A stretch of 64,000 nucleotides of DNA, taken from assembly GCA_017418975.1 (NCBI GenBank), contig JAFOMG010000017.1:372001-436000 (forward strand). Direction: 5' to 3'. The position numbers were made by a program, and so were the translations under genes. Positions 52,586 through 61,915 of the stretch are shown here, piece after piece (positions within the stretch are counted from its first letter, which is position 1; each line of letters begins with the position of its first letter). This DNA comes from Sphingomonas sp. (lineage in GTDB: Bacteria > Pseudomonadota > Alphaproteobacteria > Sphingomonadales > Sphingomonadaceae). The notes beneath the pieces are model-generated. The model searched no databases and was not told the DNA's origin. It saw only the letters and a program-made list of their open reading frames with translations.

Positions 52586-53760
52586 TCGCTGGGTTCCTCG
52601 GTTCGGGTCATCTTCAGCTTGCCATTCTTGACGGTGAACCCGAGCTGACCCTCGACCAGCGCCAGCGCGTCGCGGCCGAACTGTTCGTAGCGCCAGCCGC
52701 CGAGGATCGCGAGCCCGTCGCGCACCCCGGCCGCCAGCGATTCGAGATCGTCCGAGCGGGCGAGCAGGCGCGGGGCGACGTTGATCTCCTTGGCACGGAT
52801 CTTGAGCAGCAGCTTGAGCAGGTCGGCGACCAGTGCGCCGTCCTTGCCGAGCGAGGGCTTGCGGTCGTCGCGCGGGGGCAGCTCGTCGGAGGACATCGGC
52901 GTGGCGCCGTCCAGCGCCGCCATCAGCCGTCCGCCGATGTCGTTGCCGGCCCAGGCCGCCGACAGGCCGCGCACCTTGCCCAGGTCGCTCTGCTTGCGTG
53001 GCGGATTGCCGGCGAGATCGGCCAGCGTCTCGTCCTTGACGATGCGGCCGCGCGGCAGGTCCTTGCCCTGAGCCTCGAGCTCGCGCCAGCGGGCTAGCGC
53101 CTTGAGGCGGCCCAGCACTTCGGGCTTGCGGCTGGAGACGCGCACGCGCTGCCAGGCCTCGTCGGGATCGTTATGGTAGTTCTCCGGATCGGCGAGCCGC
53201 TCCATCTCCTGGTCGAGCCAGGCGCCGCGCCCGGTCTTCTTGAGCTTCTCCAGCATGCGCGGGAAGATCTTGGAGAGGTGCGTGACGTCGGCGATCGCAT
53301 AGTCGATCTGGCGCTTGTCGAGCGGGCGGCGGCTCCAGTCGGTGAAGCGGGCGCCCTTGTCGATCTGGAAGCCGAGATAGGTGTCGACCAGGTTCGAATA
53401 GCCGATCTGCTCGCCCAGCCCGAGCGCCATGGCGGCCACCTGGGTGTCGAACAGCGGGTGCGGAGTCTTGCCGGTGAGGTTGTAGACGATCTCGATGTCC
53501 TGCCCGCCCGCGTGGAAGACCTTCAGCACTTCCTCATTGTCGACCATCAGGTCGAGCAGGGGAGTGAGGTCGATCCCGGGCGCCATCGGGTCGATCGCGG
53601 CGGCTTCCTCGTCGTCGGCGATCTGGATCAGGCAGAGTTCCGGCCAATAGCTGTTCTCCCGCATGAACTCGGTGTCCACACAGATATAGGGCTTGTTGGC
53701 GAGGCGGGCGCAGAGGTTGGCGAGAGTCGCGCTGTCTTCAATCAGACCATGGATATGCAT
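52582..53760 (-). CDS. rnd: Ribonuclease D
   Basis: This 392-residue 3'-5' exoribonuclease matures tRNA 3' ends. The DEDD active site is visible: D29 and E31 in VDTEFMRE, then D in VFHAGGQDIEIV and D in DYAIADVTHL. An HRDC domain follows at about 205-290 (ARWRELEAQGKDLPRGRI). The ATG at 53760 gives the normal N-terminus; the extra open codons upstream lie next to the REP pair. It is divergent from aspS. Confidence 0.94.
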   Translation of the reverse strand: MHIHGLIEDSATLANLCARLANKPYICVDTEFMRENSYWPELCLIQIADDEEAAAIDPMAPGIDLTPLLDLMVDNEEVLKVFHAGGQDIEIVYNLTGKTPHPLFDTQVAAMALGLGEQIGYSNLVDTYLGFQIDKGARFTDWSRRPLDKRQIDYAIADVTHLSKIFPRMLEKLKKTGRGAWLDQEMERLADPENYHNDPDEAWQRVRVSSRKPEVLGRLKALARWRELEAQGKDLPRGRIVKDETLADLAGNPPRKQSDLGKVRGLSAAWAGNDIGGRLMAALDGATPMSSDELPPRDDRKPSLGKDGALVADLLKLLLKIRAKEINVAPRLLARSDDLESLAAGVRDGLAILGGWRYEQFGRDALALVEGQLGFTVKNGKLKMTRTEEPSE

Positions 53761-53834
53761 CCAAGGCCCATAGACCGGTCTTCGGGTTGACAAAAGTGGG
53801 GTCTGCAAGGAATGCGCGCCCACGCTAATTTATT

Positions 53835-53916
53835 CGTCATCCCCGCGAAGGCGGGGATCCAGGGGCCAAGACGACCTCGCGCGTGACCCTGGCCCCCCGG
53901 CTTCGCGGGGGTGGCG
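53835..53916. repeat. Inverted pair of REP-like units between rnd and aspS
   Basis: A perfect unit at 53835-53864 is followed by a degenerate inverted unit at 53887-53916. The pair lies in the divergent gap 20 bases before aspS and could form a large hairpin in the aspS leader. Confidence 0.75.
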
Positions 53917-53935
53917 AGCAAAGGAAAGACCGGAA

Positions 53936-55774
53936 ATGCACGCCTATCGCACGCACACCTGCGCCCAGCTCCGTGCCGAACATGTCGGCCAGGACGTCCG
54001 TATTTCGGGCTGGATCCACCGCACCCGCGAGCATGCGAACGTGCTGTTCGTCGATCTGCGCGATCATTACGGCATCACCCAGGTGGTGATCGAAACCGGC
54101 TCCGACCTGTTCCCGATCGTCGACAATGCCGGCCCCGAGTCGGTGATCACGGTAACCGGCAAAGTCTCCGCCCGTTCGGCCGAGACGCTCAACCCGAAGC
54201 TCGACACCGGCGAGATCGAAATCTTCCCGACCGCGGTGGTCGTCCAGTCGCAGGCGGCGAAGCTGCCGCTGCCGGTGTTCGGCGATGCCGAATATCCCGA
54301 GGAAATCCGCCTGCGGAACCGCTTCCTCGATCTGCGCCGCGAGAAGGTCCACAAGAACATCATGCTGCGCTCGAGCGTCATCGCCTCGCTGCGCCGCCGG
54401 ATGATCGACCAGGGCTTCACCGAGTTCCAGACGCCGATCCTCACCGCCTCGTCGCCGGAAGGCGCTCGCGACTATCTGGTCCCGTCGCGCGTCCATCCGG
54501 GCAAGTTCTACGCGCTCCCTCAGGCGCCGCAGATGTTCAAGCAGCTGCTGATGGTCGCCGGCTTCGACAAATATTTCCAGATCGCCCCCTGCTTCCGCGA
54601 CGAGGATGCGCGCGCCGATCGTAGCCCGGGCGAATTCTACCAGCTCGACTTCGAGATGAGCTATGTGACGCAGGACGACGTGTTCGCCGCGATCGAGCCG
54701 GTGCTGCACGGCGTGTTCGAGGAATTCGCCGACTGGGAAGGCATGGGCCGCTCGGTCTCGGCGCTCCCGTTCAAGCGCATCCCGTACCGCGAATCGATGC
54801 TGAAGTACGGCAATGACAAGCCCGACCTGCGCAACCCGCTACTGATCACCGACGTCTCTGAGTTCTTCAAGGGCTCGGGCTTTGGCCGCTTCGCCTCGAT
54901 CGTCGAGGGCGGCGATGTCGTCCGCGCGGTCCCGGCACCGAACACGCACGAGAAGAGCCGCAAGTTCTTCGACGACATGAACAGCTGGGCCCAGTCGGAA
55001 GGTTTCCCGGGCCTCGGCTATGCCAGCCAGAAGGACGGCGTGTTCGGCGGCCCGATCGCCAACAACCACGGTCAGGAAGGCATGAAGGCGATTGCCGACG
55101 CGATGGGCCTCGGCCCGAACGACGGCATCTTCTTCGCCGCCGGCAAGGAAGCGGTCGCCACCAAGCTCGCCGGCCTGGCACGCACCCGCGCCGCCGAGCA
55201 GCTCGATCTGATCGACAGGAAGCGTTTCGAATTCTGCTGGATCGTCGACTTCCCGATGTTCGAATATGACGAGGACGCCAAGAAGGTCGATTTCAGCCAC
55301 AACCCGTTCTCGATGCCGCAGGGCGAGCTGGAAGCACTGGAGACCAAGGACCCGCTCGACATCCTCGCCTATCAGTACGACATCGTCTGCAACGGCATCG
55401 AGCTGTCCTCGGGCGCGATCCGGAACCACCGTCCGGAGATCATGTACAAGGCGTTCGAGATCGCCGGCTACACCCAGGCAGATGTCGACACCAATTTCGC
55501 GGGCATGATCAACGCGTTCAAGTTCGGCGCCCCGCCGCACGGCGGCTCGGCCCCGGGCGTGGACCGCATCGTGATGCTGCTCGCCGACGAGCCGAACATC
55601 CGCGAGGTCATCGTCTTCCCGATGACGCAGAAGGCCGAGGACCTGATGATGCAGGCTCCGTCGTTCGTCAGCGAGAAGCAGCTCAAGGAGCTCAACATCC
55701 GCCTCGCGCCGCAGGTGGCGGCGGACCTCGCCAAGAAGGGCACCGACGGCATCGTCGATCCCTCGGCGGGCTGA
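53936..55774 (+). CDS. aspS: Aspartyl-tRNA synthetase, probably non-discriminating
   Basis: This 612-residue class II synthetase has an N-terminal anticodon-binding OB fold, motif 2 ([14 protein letters not shown]), a GAD insertion and motif 3 ([12 protein letters not shown]). It charges tRNA-Asp. In the anticodon-binding domain the residue aligned with E. coli L30 is H33 (TREHANVLF). A histidine there is the mark of non-discriminating enzymes that also charge tRNA-Asn, to be amidated by GatCAB. No RBS as strong as usual is seen (GGAAAG). It is divergent from rnd. Confidence 0.95.
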   Translation: MHAYRTHTCAQLRAEHVGQDVRISGWIHRTREHANVLFVDLRDHYGITQVVIETGSDLFPIVDNAGPESVITVTGKVSARSAETLNPKLDTGEIEIFPTAVVVQSQAAKLPLPVFGDAEYPEEIRLRNRFLDLRREKVHKNIMLRSSVIASLRRRMIDQGFTEFQTPILTASSPEGARDYLVPSRVHPGKFYALPQAPQMFKQLLMVAGFDKYFQIAPCFRDEDARADRSPGEFYQLDFEMSYVTQDDVFAAIEPVLHGVFEEFADWEGMGRSVSALPFKRIPYRESMLKYGNDKPDLRNPLLITDVSEFFKGSGFGRFASIVEGGDVVRAVPAPNTHEKSRKFFDDMNSWAQSEGFPGLGYASQKDGVFGGPIANNHGQEGMKAIADAMGLGPNDGIFFAAGKEAVATKLAGLARTRAAEQLDLIDRKRFEFCWIVDFPMFEYDEDAKKVDFSHNPFSMPQGELEALETKDPLDILAYQYDIVCNGIELSSGAIRNHRPEIMYKAFEIAGYTQADVDTNFAGMINAFKFGAPPHGGSAPGVDRIVMLLADEPNIREVIVFPMTQKAEDLMMQAPSFVSEKQLKELNIRLAPQVAADLAKKGTDGIVDPSAG

Positions 55775-55782
55775 GCCAACCC

Positions 55783-55820
55783 ATCACCGTCATTCCGGCG
55801 AAAGCCGGGATGACGGTGAT
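55783..55820 (+). terminator. Hairpin with GAAA loop after aspS
   Basis: A 17-base-pair stem with one G-T type mismatch (arm 55783-55799, arm 55804-55820) is closed by a GAAA tetraloop. It starts 8 bases past the aspS stop. It resembles half of the REP-like unit (CGTCATTCCGGCG). No T-run follows. Confidence 0.6.
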
Positions 55821-55889
55821 GGGGAACACCGGCCCACTCCGGCGGGAGTTCCCGTTGCTCGCCGGGCCAGCGCATGGAAGGATGGCGCA

Positions 55890-56483
55890 ATGCTCTTCCT
55901 CCTGCCATCGCTGCTCGCGGTCGTCGGCATATCGCCGCTGGACGACGGATTGCTCTGCACCTCCGAATATGTCGAGGGGAGCCGGCTCGGAATCGTGACG
56001 CTCACGGTTGATGCGGCATACAAGCCGGTATCGATGCGGCTGATGTTGTTGGAAAGCCCGCGTCAGTTCAGCGCCGAGATCCATCTGGATCCCGAGAGGC
56101 GCGCGCTGCCGGGCGTGCTGACCGGCGCATTTTTCGGTGTCCGCCTCGCCCGGAAGCCGCGGCTGCCGCTGACGATGCGTGTCTATGCCGATGGCAGCCA
56201 GCGCTGGCAGCGCCGCGTCGACGAGCTTTGGGCGCCGCCGCAGCCCGGCGACCCGGAGATGCGACCCTTTCCCGGCCATGCCGATCATATCGGGCAAGCC
56301 GATGACGGATTGCCCGTGACCACGCCGCACGCGCTGCACGTCACCCTCGCCGATGCCGGCGGCAAGCTGGTGGGGGAGGAGCATTTCGCGCTGTCCGACA
56401 CGAAGACCAGCGAAGCGCTCGCTACGGTCGAAGACCATCTTCGCGCACGAAAATGCTACGCTCCGCCGCCCTTGATCGATTGA
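55890..56483 (+). CDS. Exported protein of unknown function
   Basis: This 197-residue protein has a short hydrophobic N-terminus (MLFLLPSLLAVVG) that could be a signal peptide. The body is rich in strands (GIVTLTVDAAYKPVSMRLML, LPLTMRVYADGSQRW, ALHVTLADAGGKLVG) and contains two cysteines. AAGGA precedes the ATG. I do not recognise a family. The codon usage fits the neighbours. Confidence 0.55.
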   Translation: MLFLLPSLLAVVGISPLDDGLLCTSEYVEGSRLGIVTLTVDAAYKPVSMRLMLLESPRQFSAEIHLDPERRALPGVLTGAFFGVRLARKPRLPLTMRVYADGSQRWQRRVDELWAPPQPGDPEMRPFPGHADHIGQADDGLPVTTPHALHVTLADAGGKLVGEEHFALSDTKTSEALATVEDHLRARKCYAPPPLID

Positions 56484-56525
56484 TCGGCCAGGGCCCGCCG
56501 ACCGCACCCCCAATCCAGCTTCCGG

Positions 56526-56568
56526 GTTGAAGTTATAAAACTTCAACCTACAGACATAAAACTACAAC
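56526..56568. promoter_or_regulatory. Operator-like palindrome with an extra half-site before sdaA
   Basis: Arms GTTGAAGTT (56526-56534) and AACTTCAAC (56539-56547) form a perfect 9-base inverted repeat with a 4-base spacer. The right half (ATAAAACTTCAAC) recurs as ATAAAACTACAAC at 56556-56568, exactly 21 bases further on. There is no T-run, so a regulator site is more likely than a terminator. It ends 45 bases before the sdaA ATG. Confidence 0.6.
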
Positions 56569-56613
56569 GCATTTGGGCAATCCGGCCGGCAGAGCCGGGA
56601 CGCAGGAGTAGAA

Positions 56614-58005
56614 ATGTCTGACGAGACCAACGCCCGGGCGCGTGCCCGGGTGGAGGCGACCATCGGGCTCGCCGATCTGTTCACCATCGGCATCGGCCCG
56701 TCGAGCTCGCATACCGTGGGACCGATGCGCGCTGCCGCGGCCTTTGCCGAAGCGGCGCTCGATCGCGGGACGCCGACCGCCGTCTCCTGCGAGCTGTTCG
56801 GCTCGCTCGCTCTCACCGGGCGGGGGCACGCGACCGACATCGCCACGATCCTCGGCCTTGCCGGCTATCAGCCCGAGAGCGTCGATCCCGATGCGGTGAA
56901 CACCATCGTCGAGACGATTCGCGCCGAGCAGCAGCTGGCGCTCGGCGGCCATGTCGTGGTGCCGTTCGTCGAGGGCCGCCATCTGATCTTCCGCGAGGAC
57001 CGTTTCCTGCCCTCGCACCCCAATGGCATGCGCTTCGTCGCGCATTATCCCGAGGGCGAGCCCTGGGAGACCTTCTATTACTCGATCGGCGGCGGCGCGA
57101 TCGTCGAGGGTGGCTGCGAAGCACCGCAGACCAACGTCAAGCTGCCCTTCGCCTTCACCTCGGGCGCCGAACTGCTCGCGGTTGCCGAGGCACAGGGTGC
57201 CAGCATCGCCGATATCGTCCGCGCCAACGAAGCGGCCTGGCGCGACGATGCCGAGACCGACGCGTTCCTCGACAGCCTGCGCGGCGCCATGTCGGCCTGC
57301 ATCGATCGCGGCATGCGCGGGGAGGGGGAACTGCCCGGCGGCCTCAAGGTCAAGCGCCGCGCCCGCGACCTCCACAACCGCCTGCTCGCGCGCGGCCCGC
57401 GCAGCGATCCCTCGCTCGTCTTCGACTGGGTGAGCCTCTGGGCGCTTGCGGTGAACGAGGAGAATGCCGCGGGCGGCCGCGTCGTCACCGCACCCACCAA
57501 TGGCGCGGCGGGCGTCATCCCCGCGGTGCTCCGTTATTACGAGACCTTCTGCGCCAATCCCACCCCGGCGGGATCGCGCACTTTCCTGCTCACCACGGCG
57601 GCGATCGGCTTTCTCTACAAGAAGCGCGCCTCCATCTCGGCTGCCGAGATGGGCTGCCAGGGCGAAGTCGGCGTCGCCTGTTCGATGGCCGCGGCCGGTC
57701 TGGCCGCCGCGCTCGGCGCCACCAACGCCCAGATCGAGAATGCCGCCGAGATCGGCATGGAGCATAATCTCGGCCTCACCTGCGATCCCATTGGCGGCCT
57801 GGTCCAGATCCCCTGTATCGAGCGCAACACCATGGGCGCGATCAAGGCGATCAACGCCGCCTATCTGGCGATGCACGGTGACGGCAGCCATGTCGTCAGC
57901 CTCGACGCGGTGATCGAGACGATGCGCCAGACCGGGGAGGACATGCGCTCCAAATACAAGGAGACGGCCCAGGGCGGCCTCGCGGTGAACGTGGTGGCCT
58001 GCTGA
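56614..58005 (+). CDS. sdaA: L-serine ammonia-lyase (iron-sulfur, single chain)
   Basis: This 463-residue enzyme turns L-serine into pyruvate and ammonia using a [4Fe-4S] cluster. The beta domain comes first (GIGPSSSHTVGPMRAA), then the alpha domain with the cluster cysteines (MGCQGEVGVACSMAAAG, LTCDPIGGLVQIPCIERN). The length is the usual fused form. GGAG lies before the ATG. The palindrome upstream suggests regulated expression, perhaps by serine or amino-acid status. ldhA, which uses the pyruvate product, follows. Confidence 0.95.
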   Translation: MSDETNARARARVEATIGLADLFTIGIGPSSSHTVGPMRAAAAFAEAALDRGTPTAVSCELFGSLALTGRGHATDIATILGLAGYQPESVDPDAVNTIVETIRAEQQLALGGHVVVPFVEGRHLIFREDRFLPSHPNGMRFVAHYPEGEPWETFYYSIGGGAIVEGGCEAPQTNVKLPFAFTSGAELLAVAEAQGASIADIVRANEAAWRDDAETDAFLDSLRGAMSACIDRGMRGEGELPGGLKVKRRARDLHNRLLARGPRSDPSLVFDWVSLWALAVNEENAAGGRVVTAPTNGAAGVIPAVLRYYETFCANPTPAGSRTFLLTTAAIGFLYKKRASISAAEMGCQGEVGVACSMAAAGLAAALGATNAQIENAAEIGMEHNLGLTCDPIGGLVQIPCIERNTMGAIKAINAAYLAMHGDGSHVVSLDAVIETMRQTGEDMRSKYKETAQGGLAVNVVAC

Positions 58006-58016
58006 ACCCATCTTGT

Positions 58017-58099
58017 CGTCATCCCCGCGAAGGCGGAGACCCAGGGTAACAGAGCGAGGCCCTTCGTGGCTCTGGATCCCCGCCTTCGCGGGGATGACG
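58017..58099. repeat. Inverted pair of REP-like units between sdaA and ldhA
   Basis: Units at 58017-58046 (two changes from the consensus) and inverted at 58070-58099 flank a 23-base spacer. This is the third such pair in the window. It may weaken transcription from sdaA into ldhA. Confidence 0.8.
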
Positions 58100-58156
58100 C
58101 GGAATAGGGCTGCGGAGGCCCTTGCCAGCGGCACCTGCCCAGGGGATCGTGCCCGC

Positions 58157-59173
58157 ATGCGCATCGCCGTCTTCAACACCAAGCCCTATGACCGCCGCTT
58201 CCTGGCCGAGGCGAACGCTCCCTATGGGCACGACCTGCATTTCCTCGAGCCTCGGCTCGAGCCCGCCACCGCCGCGCTGGCGGCCGGCCACCAGGCGGTG
58301 TGCGCCTTCGTCAACGACATCGTCGATGCCGAAGTGCTGGAGACGCTGGCGGGGCAGGGGATCAAACTCGTCGCCCTGCGCTGCGCCGGCTTCAACAATG
58401 TCGATCTCGCCGCTGCCCGGCGGCTGGGCATCGATGTGGTCCGCGTGCCGGCCTATTCGCCGCACGCGGTCGCCGAGTTCACCATCGGCATGATGCTGGC
58501 GGTCGACCGCAAGATCCCACGCGCCTGGGCCCGGGTGCGCGAGAATAATTTCGCGCTGGACGGGCTGATCGGCCGCAACCTCCATGGCCGCACGGTCGGC
58601 GTGATCGGCACCGGCAAGATCGGCGCGCTGGTCGCCCGCAGCCTGCGCGCGGGCTTCGGCTGCGAAGTGCTGGCGAGCGATCTCTATCCCGATCCCGCGC
58701 TGGAGGCGATCGGCGTGCGCTACCTGCCGCGCGACCAGCTGCTGCGCGCGGCGGAGATCGTCACGCTCCATTGCCCGCTCACGCCCGACACCCGGCATCT
58801 GATCGATGCGGCGGCGATCGAAGCCGCCCGGCCGGGGCTGATGATCGTCAACACCAGCCGCGGCGCGCTGATCGACACGGCCGCGCTGATCGAAGGCCTG
58901 AAGTGCCGCAAGGTGGGCGCGGTCGCGCTCGACGTCTATGAGCAGGAGGCCGACCTGTTTTTCGAGGACCTGTCGAACGAGATCGTCTCGGACGACATGT
59001 TCCAGCGGCTACTCACCTTTCCCAACGTGCTGATCACCGGTCACCAGGCCTTCCTGACCGAGGAAGCGCTGGCCGCCATCGCCGAGACCACGCTGCGCAG
59101 CGCCGCCGACGCCGAGGCGGGCAGGCCGCTCGAAAACCGGGTTGATGCCGAGCGGATAGCGCCTTCGAAGTGA
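58157..59173 (+). CDS. ldhA: D-lactate dehydrogenase (NAD-dependent, LdhA type)
   Basis: This 338-residue D-2-hydroxyacid dehydrogenase has GVIGTGKIG at 148-156 for NAD, catalytic R235 (NTSRGALID), E264 (YEQEADLFFED, typical of LdhA) and H296 (GHQAFLT). It reduces pyruvate to D-lactate in fermentation. AGGGG lies before the ATG at 58157; the open frame runs further upstream across the REP pair without meaning. It follows sdaA, a pyruvate-producing enzyme, in the same direction. Confidence 0.94.
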   Translation: MRIAVFNTKPYDRRFLAEANAPYGHDLHFLEPRLEPATAALAAGHQAVCAFVNDIVDAEVLETLAGQGIKLVALRCAGFNNVDLAAARRLGIDVVRVPAYSPHAVAEFTIGMMLAVDRKIPRAWARVRENNFALDGLIGRNLHGRTVGVIGTGKIGALVARSLRAGFGCEVLASDLYPDPALEAIGVRYLPRDQLLRAAEIVTLHCPLTPDTRHLIDAAAIEAARPGLMIVNTSRGALIDTAALIEGLKCRKVGAVALDVYEQEADLFFEDLSNEIVSDDMFQRLLTFPNVLITGHQAFLTEEALAAIAETTLRSAADAEAGRPLENRVDAERIAPSK

Positions 59174-59256
59174 GAATGTCGGCTTTGGTCGCAGCGCCGT
59201 TCCCGAGGTGCCGCGGCGCCGGATAGTCCCGCCCCGCTCATGTCGGGAGGGTTTTC

Positions 59257-60630
59257 ATGCGCAGGTTGGGAATGGCGGCCGCCTTGGCCATGGTCGCGGC
59301 GATGCCCGTCCGGGCGGACGGGATCGACGATTATGTCCGCCGCCAGATGGAAGTGGGGCATATTCCCGGCGTCGCGGTCGCGGTGGTGCGCAAGGGCAAG
59401 GTCGAGACGGTGCGCAGCTATGGGCTCGCCAATCTCGAATGGGATGCGCCGGTCACGCCCGAGACGCGCTTCCAGACCGCGTCGGCGACCAAGATCTTCA
59501 CCGGCATCGCGTTGATGCGGCTGGTCGAGGCCGGCAAGCTGCGCCTCGACGACACGCTGGACCGTTTCTTCCCCGACGCGCCCGCCGCCTGGCGCGGCAT
59601 CACGATCCACCAGCTCGCCAGCCACAGCTCCGGCCTGTCCGACCAGCTGGGCGAGCATGCGGACACGGTGGCCGGGACCATCGCCGCCGCGCAGAAGGCG
59701 CCGCTCGCCTATGCGCCCGGTACCGAGACCCGCTACGGCTTCACCGATTTCGTCGTGCTGCGCGCCGTGATGGAGAAGGCGGCGGGCAAGGGCATCGCGG
59801 CGATCTTCCGCGACGAGATCTGCGCGCCGCTCGGCCTGATGGACACCGGCTTCAACGACGAGCGCCAATGGGGACCGTTCCGTTCGGCGCTGCCCCTGGC
59901 GCGGCGCGCGACCGTCCATGCCTGGAAGGACGGCGAACAGCGGATCAGCGGCTTTCTCTATGGCGAGACCGGCTATGCGGCGGGCGGTCTGTTCAGCTCG
60001 GCGCGCGATCTCGCGGCGCTGTTCGCCGCGCTCGACCGGGGCGAGCTGCTCAAGCCCGAGAGCCGGGCGCTGCTGCAGACGCCGCCGCTGCTCAAGACGG
60101 GCAAGCCGGCGGGCTTCGGCGTGGGATGGACCGCCGGCACCTGGCATGGCGTCAAGGTGGTGGGGCACAGCGGCGGGCCCGCCCTGGCCGACATCCTCCA
60201 TGCCGAGGGGGAGGGGCTGACGGTGATCGTGCTCACCAACCAGCAGCGCTATTATCCGCTGCTGGCGCGCCGCGTCGCCGATTTCTATCTGCCCGCGCCG
60301 CCATCGCCCGCAACCCTGCCCGACGGCGCGCCTGCGCTCACCGCGCTGATGCGCGCGGCGCTGGCCGAAGCGGCGGCCGGCAAGCTCGATCGCGGCCGCT
60401 ATGCCGCCAGCGCCATGCAGGGGCCGGTGCCCTTTCTTGAGGATTTCGGCCAGGCGCTGCTCGCCGCGCTGGGGCCCATCGAGCAGGTGAATCTGATCGA
60501 AGACGTGCCGGGCAAGGACGAGCATGTCCGCCGATATGCGATCACTTTCCAGAACCAGGCGATGATCTGGCGCTTCGCGGTCGATGCCGCGGGCAAGATC
60601 ACCGATCTCCATCCTCCGACGGACGACTGA
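59257..60630 (+). CDS. Serine hydrolase of the beta-lactamase/class C family, third copy
   Basis: This 457-residue exported protein has a signal peptide to about residue 20. The nucleophile motif is SATK (76-79). At the YxN position the sequence is YGF (160-162), so the Asn is missing. HSGGPALA stands in for the KTG motif. A 110-residue C-terminal part may be a lipocalin-like extension. It is likely an esterase or transacylase; the substrate is unknown. GGGAGGG lies upstream. It is two bases from the next gene and probably co-transcribed with it. Confidence 0.84.
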   Translation: MRRLGMAAALAMVAAMPVRADGIDDYVRRQMEVGHIPGVAVAVVRKGKVETVRSYGLANLEWDAPVTPETRFQTASATKIFTGIALMRLVEAGKLRLDDTLDRFFPDAPAAWRGITIHQLASHSSGLSDQLGEHADTVAGTIAAAQKAPLAYAPGTETRYGFTDFVVLRAVMEKAAGKGIAAIFRDEICAPLGLMDTGFNDERQWGPFRSALPLARRATVHAWKDGEQRISGFLYGETGYAAGGLFSSARDLAALFAALDRGELLKPESRALLQTPPLLKTGKPAGFGVGWTAGTWHGVKVVGHSGGPALADILHAEGEGLTVIVLTNQQRYYPLLARRVADFYLPAPPSPATLPDGAPALTALMRAALAEAAAGKLDRGRYAASAMQGPVPFLEDFGQALLAALGPIEQVNLIEDVPGKDEHVRRYAITFQNQAMIWRFAVDAAGKITDLHPPTDD

Positions 60631-60632
60631 TC

Positions 60633-61172
60633 ATGGCGCGAAATCCATATATGCCGATCCTTGCCGCCACCTTGGTGCTGTTGCCGGGCCAGGCCGGCCT
60701 GGCCGCGGCGCAGGACGTTCCTGCCGCGCAGACTCCGACTGTCGAGGCCGCGTCCGCCCAGCCGGCCGCGCCGGCGAAGGATCCGGCCTGCGCCGCGCTC
60801 CGCGCCGAGGTCTCGCAGATCGAGATCGACATTCAGCGCGAGGGCGTGGTGATGTCGAAACAGGCCAATGCGATGCAGAAAAAGGCGCAGGCACGCCAGA
60901 GCGCGATGCGAGCGACCGGCCTGCTCTCGATGATACCGGGGGGCGGCATGCTCGGCTCGCTGGTGTCGCGGGCGGCGGGTGCCGGGATGAGCGGCATGCC
61001 CAAGGACATGCAGGCATCGATGGATCGCCAGATCGCCCTGAGCGAGCGCATGGTCAATGCTTCCCAGGCGCTGCACGACAAATGCGGCGAGGATGCCTAT
61101 GGCGGCCCGCCCATGTCGCCCGAGGAGATCAAGGCGATGCAGGCGGAGGCGGCCGCCGCCGCGCCGCGCTGA
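60633..61172 (+). CDS. Exported helical protein of unknown function
   Basis: This 179-residue protein has a signal peptide ending AAA-Q (about residue 26), an Ala/Pro-rich stretch and a long helical region (EVSQIEIDIQREGVVMSKQA, NAMQKKAQARQSAMRA). A glycine- and methionine-rich hinge (MIPGGGMLGSL) and two cysteines (ACAAL, KCGED) follow. I do not recognise a family. It starts two bases after the serine hydrolase stop, which suggests it is made together with it. Confidence 0.6.
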   Translation: MARNPYMPILAATLVLLPGQAGLAAAQDVPAAQTPTVEAASAQPAAPAKDPACAALRAEVSQIEIDIQREGVVMSKQANAMQKKAQARQSAMRATGLLSMIPGGGMLGSLVSRAAGAGMSGMPKDMQASMDRQIALSERMVNASQALHDKCGEDAYGGPPMSPEEIKAMQAEAAAAAPR

Positions 61173-61188
61173 TCGGGGACAGGGCGGC

Positions 61189-61815
61189 TCAGTCGCGCGG
61201 GCGTGGCGGCAATCGCCGGCGCTGGCGCGCTTCGGGCGGTGTCGGATCTTCGCCATGGCGATTGGGACCCACGGTCCCGTCGCCCGCGAGCAGGACCATG
61301 AGCCAGCCGAGCGAGGCGAGATAGAGCAGGTTGTTGACGAACAGCAGGGGCAGGAGCGACAGGTTCGGCCCATCCGGCGCGGTGCCGAACAGCCGTGGCA
61401 TCAGCATCATGCCGATCACGAGGAAGATCAGCGGCGGCAGCGCCCAGGCGCCGCTCTTGCCGCGATCGTGCAGCCGCCGCACCACCGCCGCGGCGACCAG
61501 CGCCACGAAGACCAGCAGCACGATCGCCAATCCCGGCAGGATGCCGCGCATGTCGGGCATCAGCTCGGGATGAGAGCCCTGGATCTGGATCGAATAGGAG
61601 CCGGGTCCCTGCCGGACGGTGGCCTGGTCGGGGTGCTCGGCGGCGAAGCGCTGCATCTTCGCCATCGCCCCGAGCACCGCCGGCATCACGGCCAGGGCGG
61701 AGGCAGCCATCGCCAGCACGAACAGCGTGAGGGCATAGGGCCAGAAGGTCTCGCGCGTGTCGCGCCCCGAAAAGCGCGCCAGTCGCGCGAGATTGTGCGT
61801 GATCGGCTTGAACAT
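61189..61815 (-). CDS. DUF805 membrane protein
   Basis: This 208-residue inner-membrane protein matches the DUF805 pattern: LARFSGRDTRETFWPYAL at the start, a VVRRLHDRGKSGAWALPPLI block after the middle, and four membrane helices. The hydrophilic region between helices 2 and 3 is unusually long for the family. The C-terminus is basic (RQRRRLPPRPRD). Function unknown; often stress or envelope associated. GGGGAGG lies at ideal distance before the ATG at 61815. It is convergent with the preceding gene. Confidence 0.85.
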   Translation of the reverse strand: MFKPITHNLARLARFSGRDTRETFWPYALTLFVLAMAASALAVMPAVLGAMAKMQRFAAEHPDQATVRQGPGSYSIQIQGSHPELMPDMRGILPGLAIVLLVFVALVAAAVVRRLHDRGKSGAWALPPLIFLVIGMMLMPRLFGTAPDGPNLSLLPLLFVNNLLYLASLGWLMVLLAGDGTVGPNRHGEDPTPPEARQRRRLPPRPRD

Positions 61816-61915
61816 CGTGCCTCCCCCGTTTTGCCGGCCAGCGTAGCGCGGCGCCTTCCTGCTTGCCAGCGGGAGCGACAAGGCGGATCGTGCGTTGGGC
61901 GCGCACGGAGGCGGC

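Noticed and set aside
56526..56547. Rho-independent terminator
   Set aside because: The stem is AT-rich, is not followed by a T-run, and lies close to the sdaA start with a third half-site, so an operator fits better.
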